This document shows, piece after piece, positions 44,886 through 53,207 of a stretch of 64,000 nt of DNA. The notes below the pieces were generated by a model. It searched no databases. It saw only the letters and a list, made by a program, of their open reading frames with translations, and was not told the DNA's origin. How positions within the stretch are numbered: position 1 is the stretch's first letter; each line of letters starts with the position of its first letter. This DNA is from Candidatus Polarisedimenticolia bacterium (GTDB lineage: Bacteria > Acidobacteriota > Polarisedimenticolia > Gp22-AA2 > AA152), in the NCBI GenBank assembly GCA_036004685.1, contig DASYRE010000007.1, forward strand, positions 1 to 64,000, given 5' to 3'. Position numbers and translations under genes: made by a program.

Positions 44886-45400
44886 CGCTTGCCGGCGATT
44901 TTCTTCTGGATCTCGAGGATGCCCGAGATCAGCGCCTCGGGCCGGGGGGGACAACCGGGAATGTATATATCCACCGGAACGATCTCATCGACGCCCTGAA
45001 CGGTGCAATACGAATGGAACATGCCCCCCGACGAGGCGCACGCTCCCATCGCGATGACCCATTTGGGCTCCGGCATCTGATCGTAGATCTTCTTGAGGGC
45101 GGGAGCCATCTTCTTGCTGACGGTCCCGGCCACGATCATGAGATCCGCCTGCCGCGGGGAGAACCGGAGCGCCTCGGCTCCGAACCGTGCGATGTCGAAG
45201 CGAGGGCCGACCATCGCCATCAGCTCGATGGCGCAACACGCGAGCCCCATGGGCATGGGCCACAGCGAGTTCTTGCGCGACCACGCCACAAGGTCGTCGA
45301 TCCGGGTGGTGAAGAGAGTGTCCTTGAGGACGTCCTCGTCGCGGGCCGAGGTTCCGTAGGGGTCGGCGCTGGAGGAAGGGGCGACCGCCGTCTCACTCAT
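44882..45400 (-). CDS. Second NuoB-type subunit (cluster N2 protein)
   Basis: 172 residues, clearly paralogous to nuoB at 4600-5085: [20 protein letters not shown], then [16 protein letters not shown], then [11 protein letters not shown], then [17 protein letters not shown]. All N2 Cys are kept. It has a 30-residue Ser/Ala/Asp-rich N-terminal extension. Its neighbours are a second nuoI and midA, not nuoA, C or D. It may belong to a second, split complex I set or be an alternative subunit. Confidence 0.93.
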   Translation of the reverse strand: MSETAVAPSSSADPYGTSARDEDVLKDTLFTTRIDDLVAWSRKNSLWPMPMGLACCAIELMAMVGPRFDIARFGAEALRFSPRQADLMIVAGTVSKKMAPALKKIYDQMPEPKWVIAMGACASSGGMFHSYCTVQGVDEIVPVDIYIPGCPPRPEALISGILEIQKKIAGKR

Positions 45401-45888
45401 TTATGGGCCCATTTCTTGACGGGATCGAACCGCACGCCGCCGATCTGCAGAAGCTTCTCCTTGCCGAAAATCAACTCTTGCCGGCTCCGGCCCGTGAGCT
45501 CGTACTCCTTGGTCAGGAAGATCGCCTCCTCCGGGCAAACCTCCTCGCAGTAGCCGCACATGATGCACCGCAGCATGTTGATCTCGAACTCCTGCGGCCC
45601 CTTTTCGACGTTGCTGGCCTCCAGCTGCCGGGCTTGGATGGTGATGGCGCGCGGCGGGCAGACCCACTGGCACAGGAAGCAGGCGACGCACTTGGTTCGT
45701 CCGTCCTGGTCGCGGACGAGAGCCGGGAGCCCACGGTAATTCTCGGGAAGCTTCCATTTCTCTTCGGGATACTGCATCGTCACCTTGGCGCGGAACATGT
45801 GCTTCAAGGTGAGCCAGAGCCCCTTGAGAATCCCCGGCAGATAGATTCTCTCCGCCAGGGTCAGCGACCGGGGCCGGCGGACGAGCAA
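45397..45888 (-). CDS. Second NuoI-type 2x[4Fe-4S] subunit
   Basis: 163 residues. [20 protein letters not shown] is the membrane-surface helix, and [15 protein letters not shown] and [15 protein letters not shown] are the two cluster motifs. [18 protein letters not shown] near the end is typical for NuoI of larger complexes. A TTG directly after the methyltransferase TAA is the start (45888). It differs considerably from the first NuoI (1011-1478). The stop overlaps nuoB2 (ATGA). Confidence 0.92.
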   Translation of the reverse strand: MLVRRPRSLTLAERIYLPGILKGLWLTLKHMFRAKVTMQYPEEKWKLPENYRGLPALVRDQDGRTKCVACFLCQWVCPPRAITIQARQLEASNVEKGPQEFEINMLRCIMCGYCEEVCPEEAIFLTKEYELTGRSRQELIFGKEKLLQIGGVRFDPVKKWAHK

Positions 45889-46593
45889 TTACTTGATTCC
45901 TACCACGACGGCGTGGTTGAAGTACTTCCACAAGCAATCGACGTCCCGGAATCCCGCTTCCTTCATCCAATGAAGGATTTCGGGGAGGGTCGCCGGGAGA
46001 TCGTTGTTGAGATGCCCCTTGACGCGGGTCTCAATCTCGTCGCGCGTGAGCCCGTTGAAGCGCAGGTAGTTCTTCCAGATCCTGAAGAACTTCTTGTCCA
46101 GATAGGACGAAGGCGACTGAATCAAGTCTCCGAAGAGAAACACCCCCTCTTCCTTGAGAGAGCGGTGAATGCTCTTCATGAGCTTGAGCTTGTCCTTGTC
46201 GGGCAAATGGTGCAGGGCCATCGAGGAGATGGCCAGGTCGTACTCGCGCATGAACTCATAGGTGCCGAAGTCGGAGTGGATCAGGTTGACCCGGTCCTTG
46301 TAAGGAAGCAGCTTCTGCCCGGCGACTTCGAGCATTTTCGCCGAGAGATCGATCGCCTCGACGCCGGCTTCTGGAAAACGCCGCAAGACCTCCGCCGTCA
46401 GCTCCCCGGTGCCGACCCCCAACTCGACGATGTCGATGAAGTCCCTTCCGAGAGAGGTGAGGAAATAGAGCATCACTTCGTGTATCTCGCGGTAACGAAG
46501 GATGACTCGTGGGAATATCTGGTCGTAGATTGCCGAAGCGTCGTCGAAGGTCTGCTCGATCTGGCGCAGGGTTGCCACCTTTGGGTCCTCCAT
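45889..46593 (-). CDS. SAM-dependent class I methyltransferase
   Basis: 234 residues with the Rossmann SAM motif DIVELGVGTGELTAEVL, AIDLSAKMLEVAGQ (motif II), and SMALHHLPDKDKLKLMKSIH (post-motif), like generic small-molecule or UbiE/Tam-type methyltransferases. The C-terminal part ends with NHAVVVGIK. Substrate unknown. It is the first gene of the unit that continues with nuoI2, nuoB2, midA and ETF-QO, so a respiratory-chain substrate such as a quinone or a subunit is a guess. Confidence 0.8.
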   Translation of the reverse strand: MEDPKVATLRQIEQTFDDASAIYDQIFPRVILRYREIHEVMLYFLTSLGRDFIDIVELGVGTGELTAEVLRRFPEAGVEAIDLSAKMLEVAGQKLLPYKDRVNLIHSDFGTYEFMREYDLAISSMALHHLPDKDKLKLMKSIHRSLKEEGVFLFGDLIQSPSSYLDKKFFRIWKNYLRFNGLTRDEIETRVKGHLNNDLPATLPEILHWMKEAGFRDVDCLWKYFNHAVVVGIK

Positions 46594-46661
46594 GTCCCCT
46601 TGGGACTCCGGGAGCCGGATCCTCCGGGGTATCTATCTCTCAGGGAACGTCGTGGAAGGGC

Positions 46662-47102
46662 TCATCCGCTCACGCCGGGAGCCGTCGTTTCCCTCGTCGT
46701 GCCGTGCTCTGTATCGCAATCTGAAAATCGGCTTCGGTAAAGAACGATTGCTTCCTTCAGGGCCTGCTCGGCCAGAATCGAGCAGCGAATCTTGCTTTCC
46801 GGCAGGCCTCCCAATGCCTGGGCAACCTGGGCATTGGTGATCATTCCCACCTCTTCAAGACGCCGCCCGCGAATCAACTCCGTGGTCATCGAGCCGGCGG
46901 CGATGGCCGCCGTGCAGCCAAACACTTTGAACCGGGCCTCCCTGACGCAGCCGGCGTCGATCCGGAGACTCAAGCGCATTACGTCCCCGTGATCGGCATT
47001 GCCAACCGTCACGACGACATCCGGCTCGGGGAGGTCTCCGACATTTCGGGGATGTCGATAGTGATCCAGCAGTATCTCCGAATAGCCCGGATGGTCGATC
47101 AT
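46662..47102 (-). CDS. Second IscU/NifU-N-like protein, first Cys replaced by His
   Basis: 146 residues of the IscU fold: [31 protein letters not shown] (Cys63) and ESKIRCSILAEQALKEAI (Cys107). The first ligand motif reads GNADHGDVMRL, with His38 where Cys is expected and Asp kept. His before the third Cys is Arg106 here. It is not in the isc operon and has its own promoter. The C-terminal 20 residues are Thr/Glu-rich. It may be a specialised or regulatory scaffold. Confidence 0.85.
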   Translation of the reverse strand: MIDHPGYSEILLDHYRHPRNVGDLPEPDVVVTVGNADHGDVMRLSLRIDAGCVREARFKVFGCTAAIAAGSMTTELIRGRRLEEVGMITNAQVAQALGGLPESKIRCSILAEQALKEAIVLYRSRFSDCDTEHGTTRETTAPGVSG

Positions 47103-47253
47103 GCCTTGGCTTCTCCGGAGACCGGACCACCGCCCGATTCGATGCCCTTTGAGCGTGAACGGACCGTGCTTTGATCGGTGTGGACCGTATTTGTTTCCTT
47201 CGGTCTTCTGGCCGAAGGCGATGGAAGGTGCGTCCCACTTCCGTCGAAGCGTT

Positions 47254-47283
47254 ATTTTAGCCGCAGTGCGGCAGGCGAGTCAA
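47254..47283 (-). promoter_or_regulatory. Promoter of the second iscU-like gene, with palindrome in the spacer
   Basis: On the minus strand TTGACT (47278-47283), 18 bp, TAAAAT (47254-47259). The spacer contains the inverted repeat GCCGCA-G-TGCGGC (47260-47272), which could be a repressor site. The leader to ATG 47102 is about 145 nt. The remaining part of the gap (47284-47342) is AT-rich and empty. Confidence 0.55.
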
Positions 47284-47342
47284 GGATGGAAATTATTGCT
47301 AAATCAATAGAATACAAGAGCTTATATAAATTTGGCGAAAGA

Positions 47343-48233
47343 TCAATATTTCATTTCCTCGATCCAGGCTCGAGCCGCCTTTCGCACGCGAGGATCGGAG
47401 TCGGTTTGGGAGAGACCCCGGACACTGTCGAATAAGCCTTTTGTTTGCAAATTCTTGAGAGCCCTCATCGCGTTCAGGATGGTGGTGCTTTTCTCATCCG
47501 GCTGCATTGAGGAGAAGCGATCCAGGTAGCGACGATCCAACATCTTAATTAGGACAGGCTCGCCCGCCGGATCGCCCTTTCTTGCCAGAGCCAAGGCGGC
47601 GTTCCAACGAACTTCCTCCGTCGAATCCGCCAGAGCCTGCTTCAGTTCTGCCACGTAGGAATCTCCGGGAAGCAATCCGAGGCCATAGGCGGATACTGAG
47701 CGAACCGCCGGGTCGCTGTCCTTAAGCCCCTCGTGGAACAGAGGTTCGGCCTCCGGAGCTGCGAGGCGCGCCAGACCCCAAGTGGCATAAAGACGTGTCT
47801 CCGAGTCATCATCGCGAACCGCCTCCAGAAGCGGAGGGACCGCCTCTCGCGATTCCGAGTTTCCAAGAGTGAGCGCCAGGTAGCGTCTTACTCGCGGATC
47901 CCTTTGCGGATGGGTGGCTTCATTCCTGAAAATAGCCGCCACGTCGCGCAGCAGCGCCGGGTCCCGTCTCCAGTCCTTGCCCTCGCGCAGGAGGTTCGAA
48001 AGCTCGAAGGCAGCCTGCCATCTTTGATTGAAGCGGCCTGACTGAAGGGTGCGCAGATGGTCCCGGGCCGTCGGAGGTTGGCGAGTCGCCAGAGTGTAAA
48101 GCAGAAAGACCCCCACGAGCCCAGCGACGACGGCCAGCGGCAGAAGGAAGAACTGAGTCACGACGCTCGCGTCGCTCCTGCCGTCGCCCGCCGGAAGGGC
48201 CGGTCCGGCCGAGCCGGATGAGGGATCGGTCAT
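47343..48233 (-). CDS. Membrane-anchored HEAT-repeat protein
   Basis: 296 residues: one transmembrane helix (about 27-48), then HEAT/PBS-lyase-type helical pairs from about residue 95, e.g. RRYLALTLGNSESREAVPPL, TRLYATWGLARLAAPEAEPL, VRSVSAYGLGLLPGDSYVAE, VRWNAALALARKGDPAGEPV. Such scaffolds usually mediate protein contacts; none is known here. The start overlaps the zinc-ribbon gene (ATGA). It is the last gene of the folE-to-HEAT operon. Confidence 0.85.
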   Translation of the reverse strand: MTDPSSGSAGPALPAGDGRSDASVVTQFFLLPLAVVAGLVGVFLLYTLATRQPPTARDHLRTLQSGRFNQRWQAAFELSNLLREGKDWRRDPALLRDVAAIFRNEATHPQRDPRVRRYLALTLGNSESREAVPPLLEAVRDDDSETRLYATWGLARLAAPEAEPLFHEGLKDSDPAVRSVSAYGLGLLPGDSYVAELKQALADSTEEVRWNAALALARKGDPAGEPVLIKMLDRRYLDRFSSMQPDEKSTTILNAMRALKNLQTKGLFDSVRGLSQTDSDPRVRKAARAWIEEMKY

Positions 48234-48679
48234 GGGGTCTTCTCTTTTTCCAGATACTTCCTTTCTTCGCGGTCGATGTCGGAAATGTGAAGGTCGAAGG
48301 CCGTATGCCGCGGGTCCCGAATCGTCCCCCGGTAGATCGCCCCGCAACGATAGCAAACGACCACCGCCGGGACATTGAGAAAGATCACCAGATCGATCCC
48401 CAGGCAGACCAGCAGGCTGATACCGTAGGTGAACGGACTCAAGGCGGCGCCGATGCCGGCGATGACGCAGCCAATCCTCTGGTTGAAGTCCCGCTGGGCG
48501 TAGAATCGCTGGCCGGCGCAAAGGCAGCAACGCGAGACCGGCTTTCCTTCGTAAATCCCTCCCGGAGAGTGAAGCTCCAGCTTCCTGGCACATCGGGAGC
48601 AGGTCCACGGCGACTGCGCCCAAGGCAGCGGAAGCGCCGTTTCCGCCTCGCAGCCGGGGCAGAGGAACTGGACGTTCAC
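48230..48679 (-). CDS. Zinc-ribbon membrane protein
   Basis: 149 residues. Four CxxC pairs (CPGC, CSRC, CCLC, CYRC) suggest two zinc ribbons. Two of the pairs flank a hydrophobic region (about 70-105) that could form two transmembrane helices. The C-terminus is charged. I recognise no named family. It starts at GTG 48679 and lies between a polytopic membrane protein and a HEAT protein; the three probably work together. Confidence 0.7.
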   Translation of the reverse strand: MNVQFLCPGCEAETALPLPWAQSPWTCSRCARKLELHSPGGIYEGKPVSRCCLCAGQRFYAQRDFNQRIGCVIAGIGAALSPFTYGISLLVCLGIDLVIFLNVPAVVVCYRCGAIYRGTIRDPRHTAFDLHISDIDREERKYLEKEKTP

Positions 48680-48701
48680 CTCCGCCTCGGGTCCGGGGAC
48701 C

Positions 48702-49469
48702 TCATTGCGGTATGCCCGCCGTCATGTACAGGAACCGGGAAATCATCTCTCCGATGAGGACGAAGATGACGGCGATATAGAGTAACCCCGTAGCCGATTG
48801 GGTGGAGCGGATCCGGACTGTGCGGTCCACCATGAAAGCGAGAACCGCCGGGGCGACCAGGCCGATGGCGACGCGCTGCCAGAAGAAGAAGGCCTGCCGG
48901 ATTCCGGCGGCTCTCCACACCGAGGTCTCCAAAGAGGCCTCGGTCGGGACGGCGGCGGCGATCCCCCCCATCCCGAAGACAATCCTGAGCGCGATACACG
49001 CGGCGAGCAGCCAGGTCATCCGCCGCAGGTGCTTGATGTCCAGCCCCGGAACATTCAGATACCAGTGACCGACCATCATCCCCATCGTGACGGAGCCCAG
49101 GAGCATGCCGGCGGCGATTGTGTTCGCCGTCAGGCTCCAGGAGGAAGCGGTCATGAGAGGAGCTTTGGGCTCGAAGCGGGCGCCGGCGAGAATCGCCGCC
49201 ATCCCCAAGAGGGTGGTCATGAAGAGAGCGGGGCGAATCCATGAGACGGGCGACCATTGGGAGACGAAAACCAGGGCAGCCGCGGAGGCGAGGGCCGCCT
49301 TGCCGAGCCCTCCCCCGAGGACTCCGCCCGCATAGCCGGCCGCGAGGAGGAGGAGCGCCGTGAAGCTGATCATTCGATGAAACCGCCGGCCGAACTCGCG
49401 GGGCGGGACGAGGAGCAGGGACCCCAGGGCTCCAACCCCAAGGACGGCCGCGAGCCATGAGAAGATCAT
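48702..49469 (-). CDS. Polytopic membrane protein, unknown
   Basis: 255 residues with about seven or eight predicted helices. A conserved-looking loop is MMVGHWYLNVPGLDIKHLRR, and the C-terminal RFLYMTAG. His and Trp within membrane segments would allow haem or quinone contacts, but that is speculative. ATG 49469 starts just before the first helix; the frame is open further upstream, overlapping moaA antisense-like sequence, and is not used. It follows moaA after 43 bp. Confidence 0.65.
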   Translation of the reverse strand: MIFSWLAAVLGVGALGSLLLVPPREFGRRFHRMISFTALLLLAAGYAGGVLGGGLGKAALASAAALVFVSQWSPVSWIRPALFMTTLLGMAAILAGARFEPKAPLMTASSWSLTANTIAAGMLLGSVTMGMMVGHWYLNVPGLDIKHLRRMTWLLAACIALRIVFGMGGIAAAVPTEASLETSVWRAAGIRQAFFFWQRVAIGLVAPAVLAFMVDRTVRIRSTQSATGLLYIAVIFVLIGEMISRFLYMTAGIPQ

Positions 49470-49512
49470 GGCGACCGCCGGACCGCCCGGCGGGACTCCG
49501 CCGGCCTCCGGC

Positions 49513-50508
49513 TCACCCTCCGATTTGCCACATTCTGCGGCCGGCCGGGACGACCGCCTCCTCCTGCAGCTCGAGACAACCGCCAACCCCCTTGTTTCTG
49601 ACCGCCCGCCGCCAAACCGCCTCGATCTCCTCCTCGGGGGCGCCCGAACGCAGGAGATCCTTCAAGTCGAGCTCTCCCGAGTCGAAAAGGCAGTTCCGGA
49701 TCTTTCCATCGGCGGTGATCCTCAGGCGATCGCATTGCATGCAGAACGGCTCCGTCACCGGGTTGATGAAGCCCACCTCCCCGCCGCCGTCGGCGTAGGA
49801 GAAGAGGCGGGCCGGCGCGCGCGGGTCGTTGAGGCGGGGTGTCAGGCCATAGTGCTCCTCGATGCGGGCCTTGACCTCACGGCCCGGAACGAGATGCTCG
49901 CGGCCGCGGGCCGGGCCCCCGCCGATCGGCATCAATTCGATGAATCGAAGTGCAAGACCTTCCTCCCGCGCCCATCGAGCGAGATCCAGGATTTCGTCGT
50001 CGTTCACGCCTCGGAGCAGGACGGTGTTGATTTTCACCGGGGCCAGTCCTGCCCGCCGCGCCGCAGCCAGGCCGCCAAGGACGCGGCGAAGGCCATCGAC
50101 TCCTCCCAGCGCGGTGAAGCGATCCGGCCGGAGCGTGTCGAGACTCACGGTCACCCGCTGAAGTCCCGCCTCTCGGAGAGGCTCGGCCAGCTCGTCGAGA
50201 TAGTACCCGTTCGTGGTCAGGGCGAGATCCTGTATCCCGTGAAGGTCGGCCAGCTTGCGGATCAACCGGGGAAGGTCCCGTCGAACGAGCGGCTCGCCTC
50301 CGGTAACCCGCACGTCGGTGATTCCCAGCCGCGCCCCGATACGAACCAGCGTTTCGAACTCCTCGTAGCTCAGAATCTCTTTTCGCGGCTGGAAGGCGAT
50401 CGCTCCGGTCGGCATGCAATAGGGACAGCGGAAATTGCAGCGATCGGTCACCGAGAGCCGGAGGCTGCGGTGCACGCGGCCGTGCGTGTCCCTCAGGGCA
50501 TCTTTCAT
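49513..50508 (-). CDS. moaA: GTP 3',8-cyclase
   Basis: 331 residues of a radical-SAM enzyme that rearranges GTP to 3',8-cH2GTP, the first step of molybdopterin synthesis. RLSVTDRCNFRCPYCMP carries the SAM cluster Cys; VRVTGGEPLVRRDLPRL, the C-terminal cluster FCMQCDRLRIT and NCLF, and the C-terminal Gly-Gly are all present. The molybdopterin enzyme at 32395-32991 is one possible client. The start overlaps the previous small gene by 4 nt. Confidence 0.96.
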   Translation of the reverse strand: MKDALRDTHGRVHRSLRLSVTDRCNFRCPYCMPTGAIAFQPRKEILSYEEFETLVRIGARLGITDVRVTGGEPLVRRDLPRLIRKLADLHGIQDLALTTNGYYLDELAEPLREAGLQRVTVSLDTLRPDRFTALGGVDGLRRVLGGLAAARRAGLAPVKINTVLLRGVNDDEILDLARWAREEGLALRFIELMPIGGGPARGREHLVPGREVKARIEEHYGLTPRLNDPRAPARLFSYADGGGEVGFINPVTEPFCMQCDRLRITADGKIRNCLFDSGELDLKDLLRSGAPEEEIEAVWRRAVRNKGVGGCLELQEEAVVPAGRRMWQIGG

Positions 50509-50732
50509 GCCGGCGTCCCTGGCGGCTTGGAGACGATCTCCCGGCGCAGAATTTCCAGCATCTTCTCCAGGGCCTCCGTCTCGGTCACGCCGTAGGAATG
50601 CAGGCGTTGCAGCCCCCCGGGAGCCGGGATTTCAAAGAAGCACTCCCAGGTGCCGTCCCGGCGCGGCAGGGTTCCCCAGCTGGCGTGCGGGAAGCGGCGA
50701 ATCTCGATGATCAAGTGCTCACGGTCCGTCAC
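50505..50732 (-). CDS. Small conserved-looking hypothetical protein
   Basis: 75 residues. LIIEIRRFPHASWGTLPRRD and ECFFEIPAPGG followed by the helix SYGVTETEALEKMLEILRRE suggest a compact alpha/beta fold. GTG 50732 has a GGAAGG site. It sits between queD (15 bp) and moaA (4-nt overlap) in a tight operon, which supports its reality. No function is known. Confidence 0.65.
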   Translation of the reverse strand: MTDREHLIIEIRRFPHASWGTLPRRDGTWECFFEIPAPGGLQRLHSYGVTETEALEKMLEILRREIVSKPPGTPA

Positions 50733-50747
50733 GCCACACCTTCCGAT

Positions 50748-51095
50748 TCAGCGGCCCCGATAGGTGACCGAGCTGTCCGGCGTCTCGAACAGCTTGATCT
50801 CCTGCAGGGCCGGAAACTCGTCTTTCAGCTGCTCCCAGATCCAGATGGCGATGTTCTCCGCCGTGGGATTATCCAGAGTGTCGTTGATGTTCCGGTGGTC
50901 CAGTCGATCCAGGACCCGCCGCTTCACCGAGGCCTCCAGGACGAAAAAGTCGAGGGTCATGCCCGTGTCGTCGTCGACGGGCATCTCCAGGGTGACGTGC
51001 AGCTCGTAACTGTGTCCGTGGAGCTCGAAGCAGGGCCCCTGGTAGCGCGGCAGCCGGTGGGCCGCCTCGAAGCGAAATCGCTTGCTGACGATCAA
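50748..51095 (-). CDS. queD: 6-carboxytetrahydropterin / 6-pyruvoyl-tetrahydropterin synthase family
   Basis: 115 residues with zinc ligands in FEAAHRLP and LHGHSYEL, the catalytic Cys in QGPCFELHGH, DHRNINDT, PTAENIAIWIWEQL and the C-terminal Glu in ETPDSSVTYRG. It converts dihydroneopterin triphosphate, the FolE product; the folE gene lies two genes upstream. The TTG start at 51095 overlaps the HAD stop (TTGA) and follows AGAGGACC. Queuosine or tetrahydrobiopterin synthesis are both possible; no queC/E/F is in view. Confidence 0.88.
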   Translation of the reverse strand: MIVSKRFRFEAAHRLPRYQGPCFELHGHSYELHVTLEMPVDDDTGMTLDFFVLEASVKRRVLDRLDHRNINDTLDNPTAENIAIWIWEQLKDEFPALQEIKLFETPDSSVTYRGR

Positions 51096-51814
51096 TTCGA
51101 GGTCCTCTCCCGATCGGCGTCCATTTCCAGCCTTCGCAATACCGCCACGATGCCTTCCCCGGCCCCGCCGTTCCGCTCGATCCGCACCCACTGGCAGCCG
51201 GCCCGGCGCGCGCCCTCGATGTCCTCGAGCTGGCGGTCCCCAACATGCAGCACCTGGCCGGGACGGACCCCGGCCCGGGCCGCGGCGGCGTGGAAGATCC
51301 GCGGATCGGGCTTTTCGTACCCTTCCAGCGCGGAGACCAGGATCGGTCCGAAATAATGACGTATCCCGAGCTCTCGAAGCAAGGCGGGCAGCCGGCTGTC
51401 CCAATTGGAGACCACGGCCATGGTGATTCCCCGGGCGGCAATCCGTTCGAGAGCACCCCGCACTTCCGGATACAGCCGCCAGGTCTCCCGGTGCCCGAAC
51501 CGCTCGAAAAGCTCCTCCGCAGCTCCCGGCGGCGGCTCCCCTCCTCCCAGCCGAGCCACGGTGCCGGCCAGCAGCCTTCTCCAGTATCCCCGCTCCCCCT
51601 CGGGAGACCAGCTGTAGCGCTCTCGATCCGGCGGCACGATTCTCGCCGCCTCGTCCCAGGCTTCCTCGAAGGCGCCCTCGGTCCTTTCCGGGTCGGCCGC
51701 GAACCCTCTCCGCGTCAGGACCTCCGAATAGATGGCGCCGACCGACGGGAAAGGACGGATCAGGGTGCCGCCGACGTCGAACGTGACCAGGCTCAGTTTC
51801 TCCGTAGGAATCAT
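51092..51814 (-). CDS. HAD-superfamily hydrolase
   Basis: 240 residues. Motif I is FDVGGTLIRPF (the usual second Asp is replaced by Gly, DxG), motif II VVSNWDSRLP, motif III Lys in YEKPDPRIF, motif IV HVGDRQLEDIEGARRAG. The first Asp nucleophile is kept, but the missing acid/base Asp may lower phosphatase activity. The cap region is helical. It is embedded between folE and queD with 4-nt overlaps at both ends, so removal of phosphates from a pterin intermediate is an attractive guess. Confidence 0.85.
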   Translation of the reverse strand: MIPTEKLSLVTFDVGGTLIRPFPSVGAIYSEVLTRRGFAADPERTEGAFEEAWDEAARIVPPDRERYSWSPEGERGYWRRLLAGTVARLGGGEPPPGAAEELFERFGHRETWRLYPEVRGALERIAARGITMAVVSNWDSRLPALLRELGIRHYFGPILVSALEGYEKPDPRIFHAAAARAGVRPGQVLHVGDRQLEDIEGARRAGCQWVRIERNGGAGEGIVAVLRRLEMDADRERTSN

Positions 51815-52425
51815 TCTCTCTCGGAATAGTTGGGAGGCCCAGCCAGCAAGGCGACCAAGTCGCGCCTCATGTCGGCCTTTTTCGCGAAAACTCCCCGGTA
51901 GCGCAGCGTCGTCACCAGGGATCCCGGCTGCGCGGCTCCGCGGCATGTCATGCATTGATGGCTTGCCTCCAGGAGGCATGCGGCTCCTCGAGGCGAGAGA
52001 ACCGCTTCGAGATGGTCCAGAATCTCCTCGGAAAGATCCTCCTGGATCTGCAGCCGGCGCGCCACCGAATCGACCAGCCGAGCCAGAGAGGAGAATCCAG
52101 CCAGATGAGGGCCCGGGAGGTAGCCGACCGCCGCCGTTCCCTGGAACGGCAGAAGGTGGTGCCGGCATATCGACACGAAGCGGATTCCCCGGACGACGAT
52201 CAGAGAATCGGGAGGGTCCTCGGCGAGAGGAACCAGGAGCTGCTTCCCGTCTTTGCGGTATCCGGCGAGAAGCTCTCCGGCCCAGGCTTCCGCGACTTGG
52301 CGCGGAGTCTCCCGGAGCACCGAAGGAGGCACCACCGGCCCGATTCCCTGTAGAAATATCCTGATCCCCCGCTCCATCAGCTTTCGGTTGAATCGCGGAG
52401 CAAGGGCCGACTTCTTGGATTTCAA
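51811..52425 (-). CDS. folE: GTP cyclohydrolase I
   Basis: 204 residues. The zinc site is seen in ISICRHHLLPF-like FVSICRHHLLPFQG and in EASHQCMTCRGAAQPG, and GYLPGPHLAGFSSLARLVD and TLRYRGVF complete the signature. It converts GTP to dihydroneopterin triphosphate for folate or preQ0. The TTG start at 52425 follows GGAGATCCC. It is the first gene of a long operon. A minus-strand TATAAT (52493-52498) lies upstream, but no convincing -35. Confidence 0.93.
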   Translation of the reverse strand: MKSKKSALAPRFNRKLMERGIRIFLQGIGPVVPPSVLRETPRQVAEAWAGELLAGYRKDGKQLLVPLAEDPPDSLIVVRGIRFVSICRHHLLPFQGTAAVGYLPGPHLAGFSSLARLVDSVARRLQIQEDLSEEILDHLEAVLSPRGAACLLEASHQCMTCRGAAQPGSLVTTLRYRGVFAKKADMRRDLVALLAGPPNYSERE

Positions 52426-52509
52426 GAGGGATCTCCGAAGGCGAGGATCGGTGGCTTTCGACGTGCAGCCGCCTCAGGTCCGAGTCCCTTCAATTATAGT
52501 CTTTGGGAC

Positions 52510-52542
52510 AAAAAAAAGAGGAAAGGGGGCTTCCCTTCCTCT
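52510..52542 (-). terminator. Rho-independent terminator of the RidA gene
   Basis: The arms AGAGGAA (52517-52523) and TTCCTCT (52536-52542) plus an inner GGG/CCC form a hairpin, and on the minus strand eight T follow (52510-52517). It lies 27 bp after the ridA-like stop, so it ends that gene and isolates folE. Confidence 0.9.
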
Positions 52543-52569
52543 GTCTCGGTTCGCTCGCCGAAGCGAGGG

Positions 52570-53034
52570 TTATTCGACTTCCAGGACCATTTCCAGCTCG
52601 ACGCAGGCGTTGAGAGGCAGCTCCGACACGCCGACCGCCAGCCGCGTATGCCTTCCCCTCTCCCCGAAGACCTTCGTCAAGACGTCGGAAGCGCCGTCGA
52701 GGACCTTCGCCGAATCATAGAAGCCCGGGGCCGAGGCGACGTAGCCGGTCACCCGGACCACGCGCCGGACCCGGTCCAGATCCTCGATGGCCACCTTGGC
52801 TGCGGCCAGGCAGCTCAAGGCCGCCAGGCGCGAGGCATCCTGAGCTTGCTCTTCGGTGACTTCGCGTCCGACTTTGCCGACGTACTTGAGCTTGCCGTTT
52901 TCCTTGGGAAACTTCCCGGAGAGGAACAGCAGGTTCCCGGTTCTGACGGAGTTCACGTAGGATCCCAGCGGTTTGCCAACCTCGGGCAGCTTCATCCCGA
53001 GCAATTCCAGCGCCTTTTCAGCTTCGCCGGCCAT
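52570..53034 (-). CDS. RidA/YjgF-family protein
   Basis: 154 residues, the longer YjgF variant: PLGSYVNSVRTGNLLFLSGK, VGREVTEEQAQDASRLAALS, VRVTGYVASAPGFYDSAKVL, VFGERGRHTRLAVGVSELPL, VELEMVLEVE. The Arg that binds the imine carboxylate in RidA is the one in GRHTRLAVGV. It probably hydrolyses reactive enamines/imines. GGGAGG precedes the ATG. It is a single gene ending in a strong terminator. The 173 bp up to the next gene are empty. Confidence 0.88.
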   Translation of the reverse strand: MAGEAEKALELLGMKLPEVGKPLGSYVNSVRTGNLLFLSGKFPKENGKLKYVGKVGREVTEEQAQDASRLAALSCLAAAKVAIEDLDRVRRVVRVTGYVASAPGFYDSAKVLDGASDVLTKVFGERGRHTRLAVGVSELPLNACVELEMVLEVE

Positions 53035-53207
53035 CGGCCCCGCCTCCCAGAATCATCGGCATCCTTCTCCGGAGCGCTTGGACGTGCGCCGGAAAATCCG
53101 GAGCGTCGGCTCTTCCGGAGAGCTCGATTGGGAGGCATCTTAGCACCCTGACCTGAGAATTCAAGGGATTATTTGGCTCCCAAACCCCTCTCGAATCAGG
53201 CGCTGCG

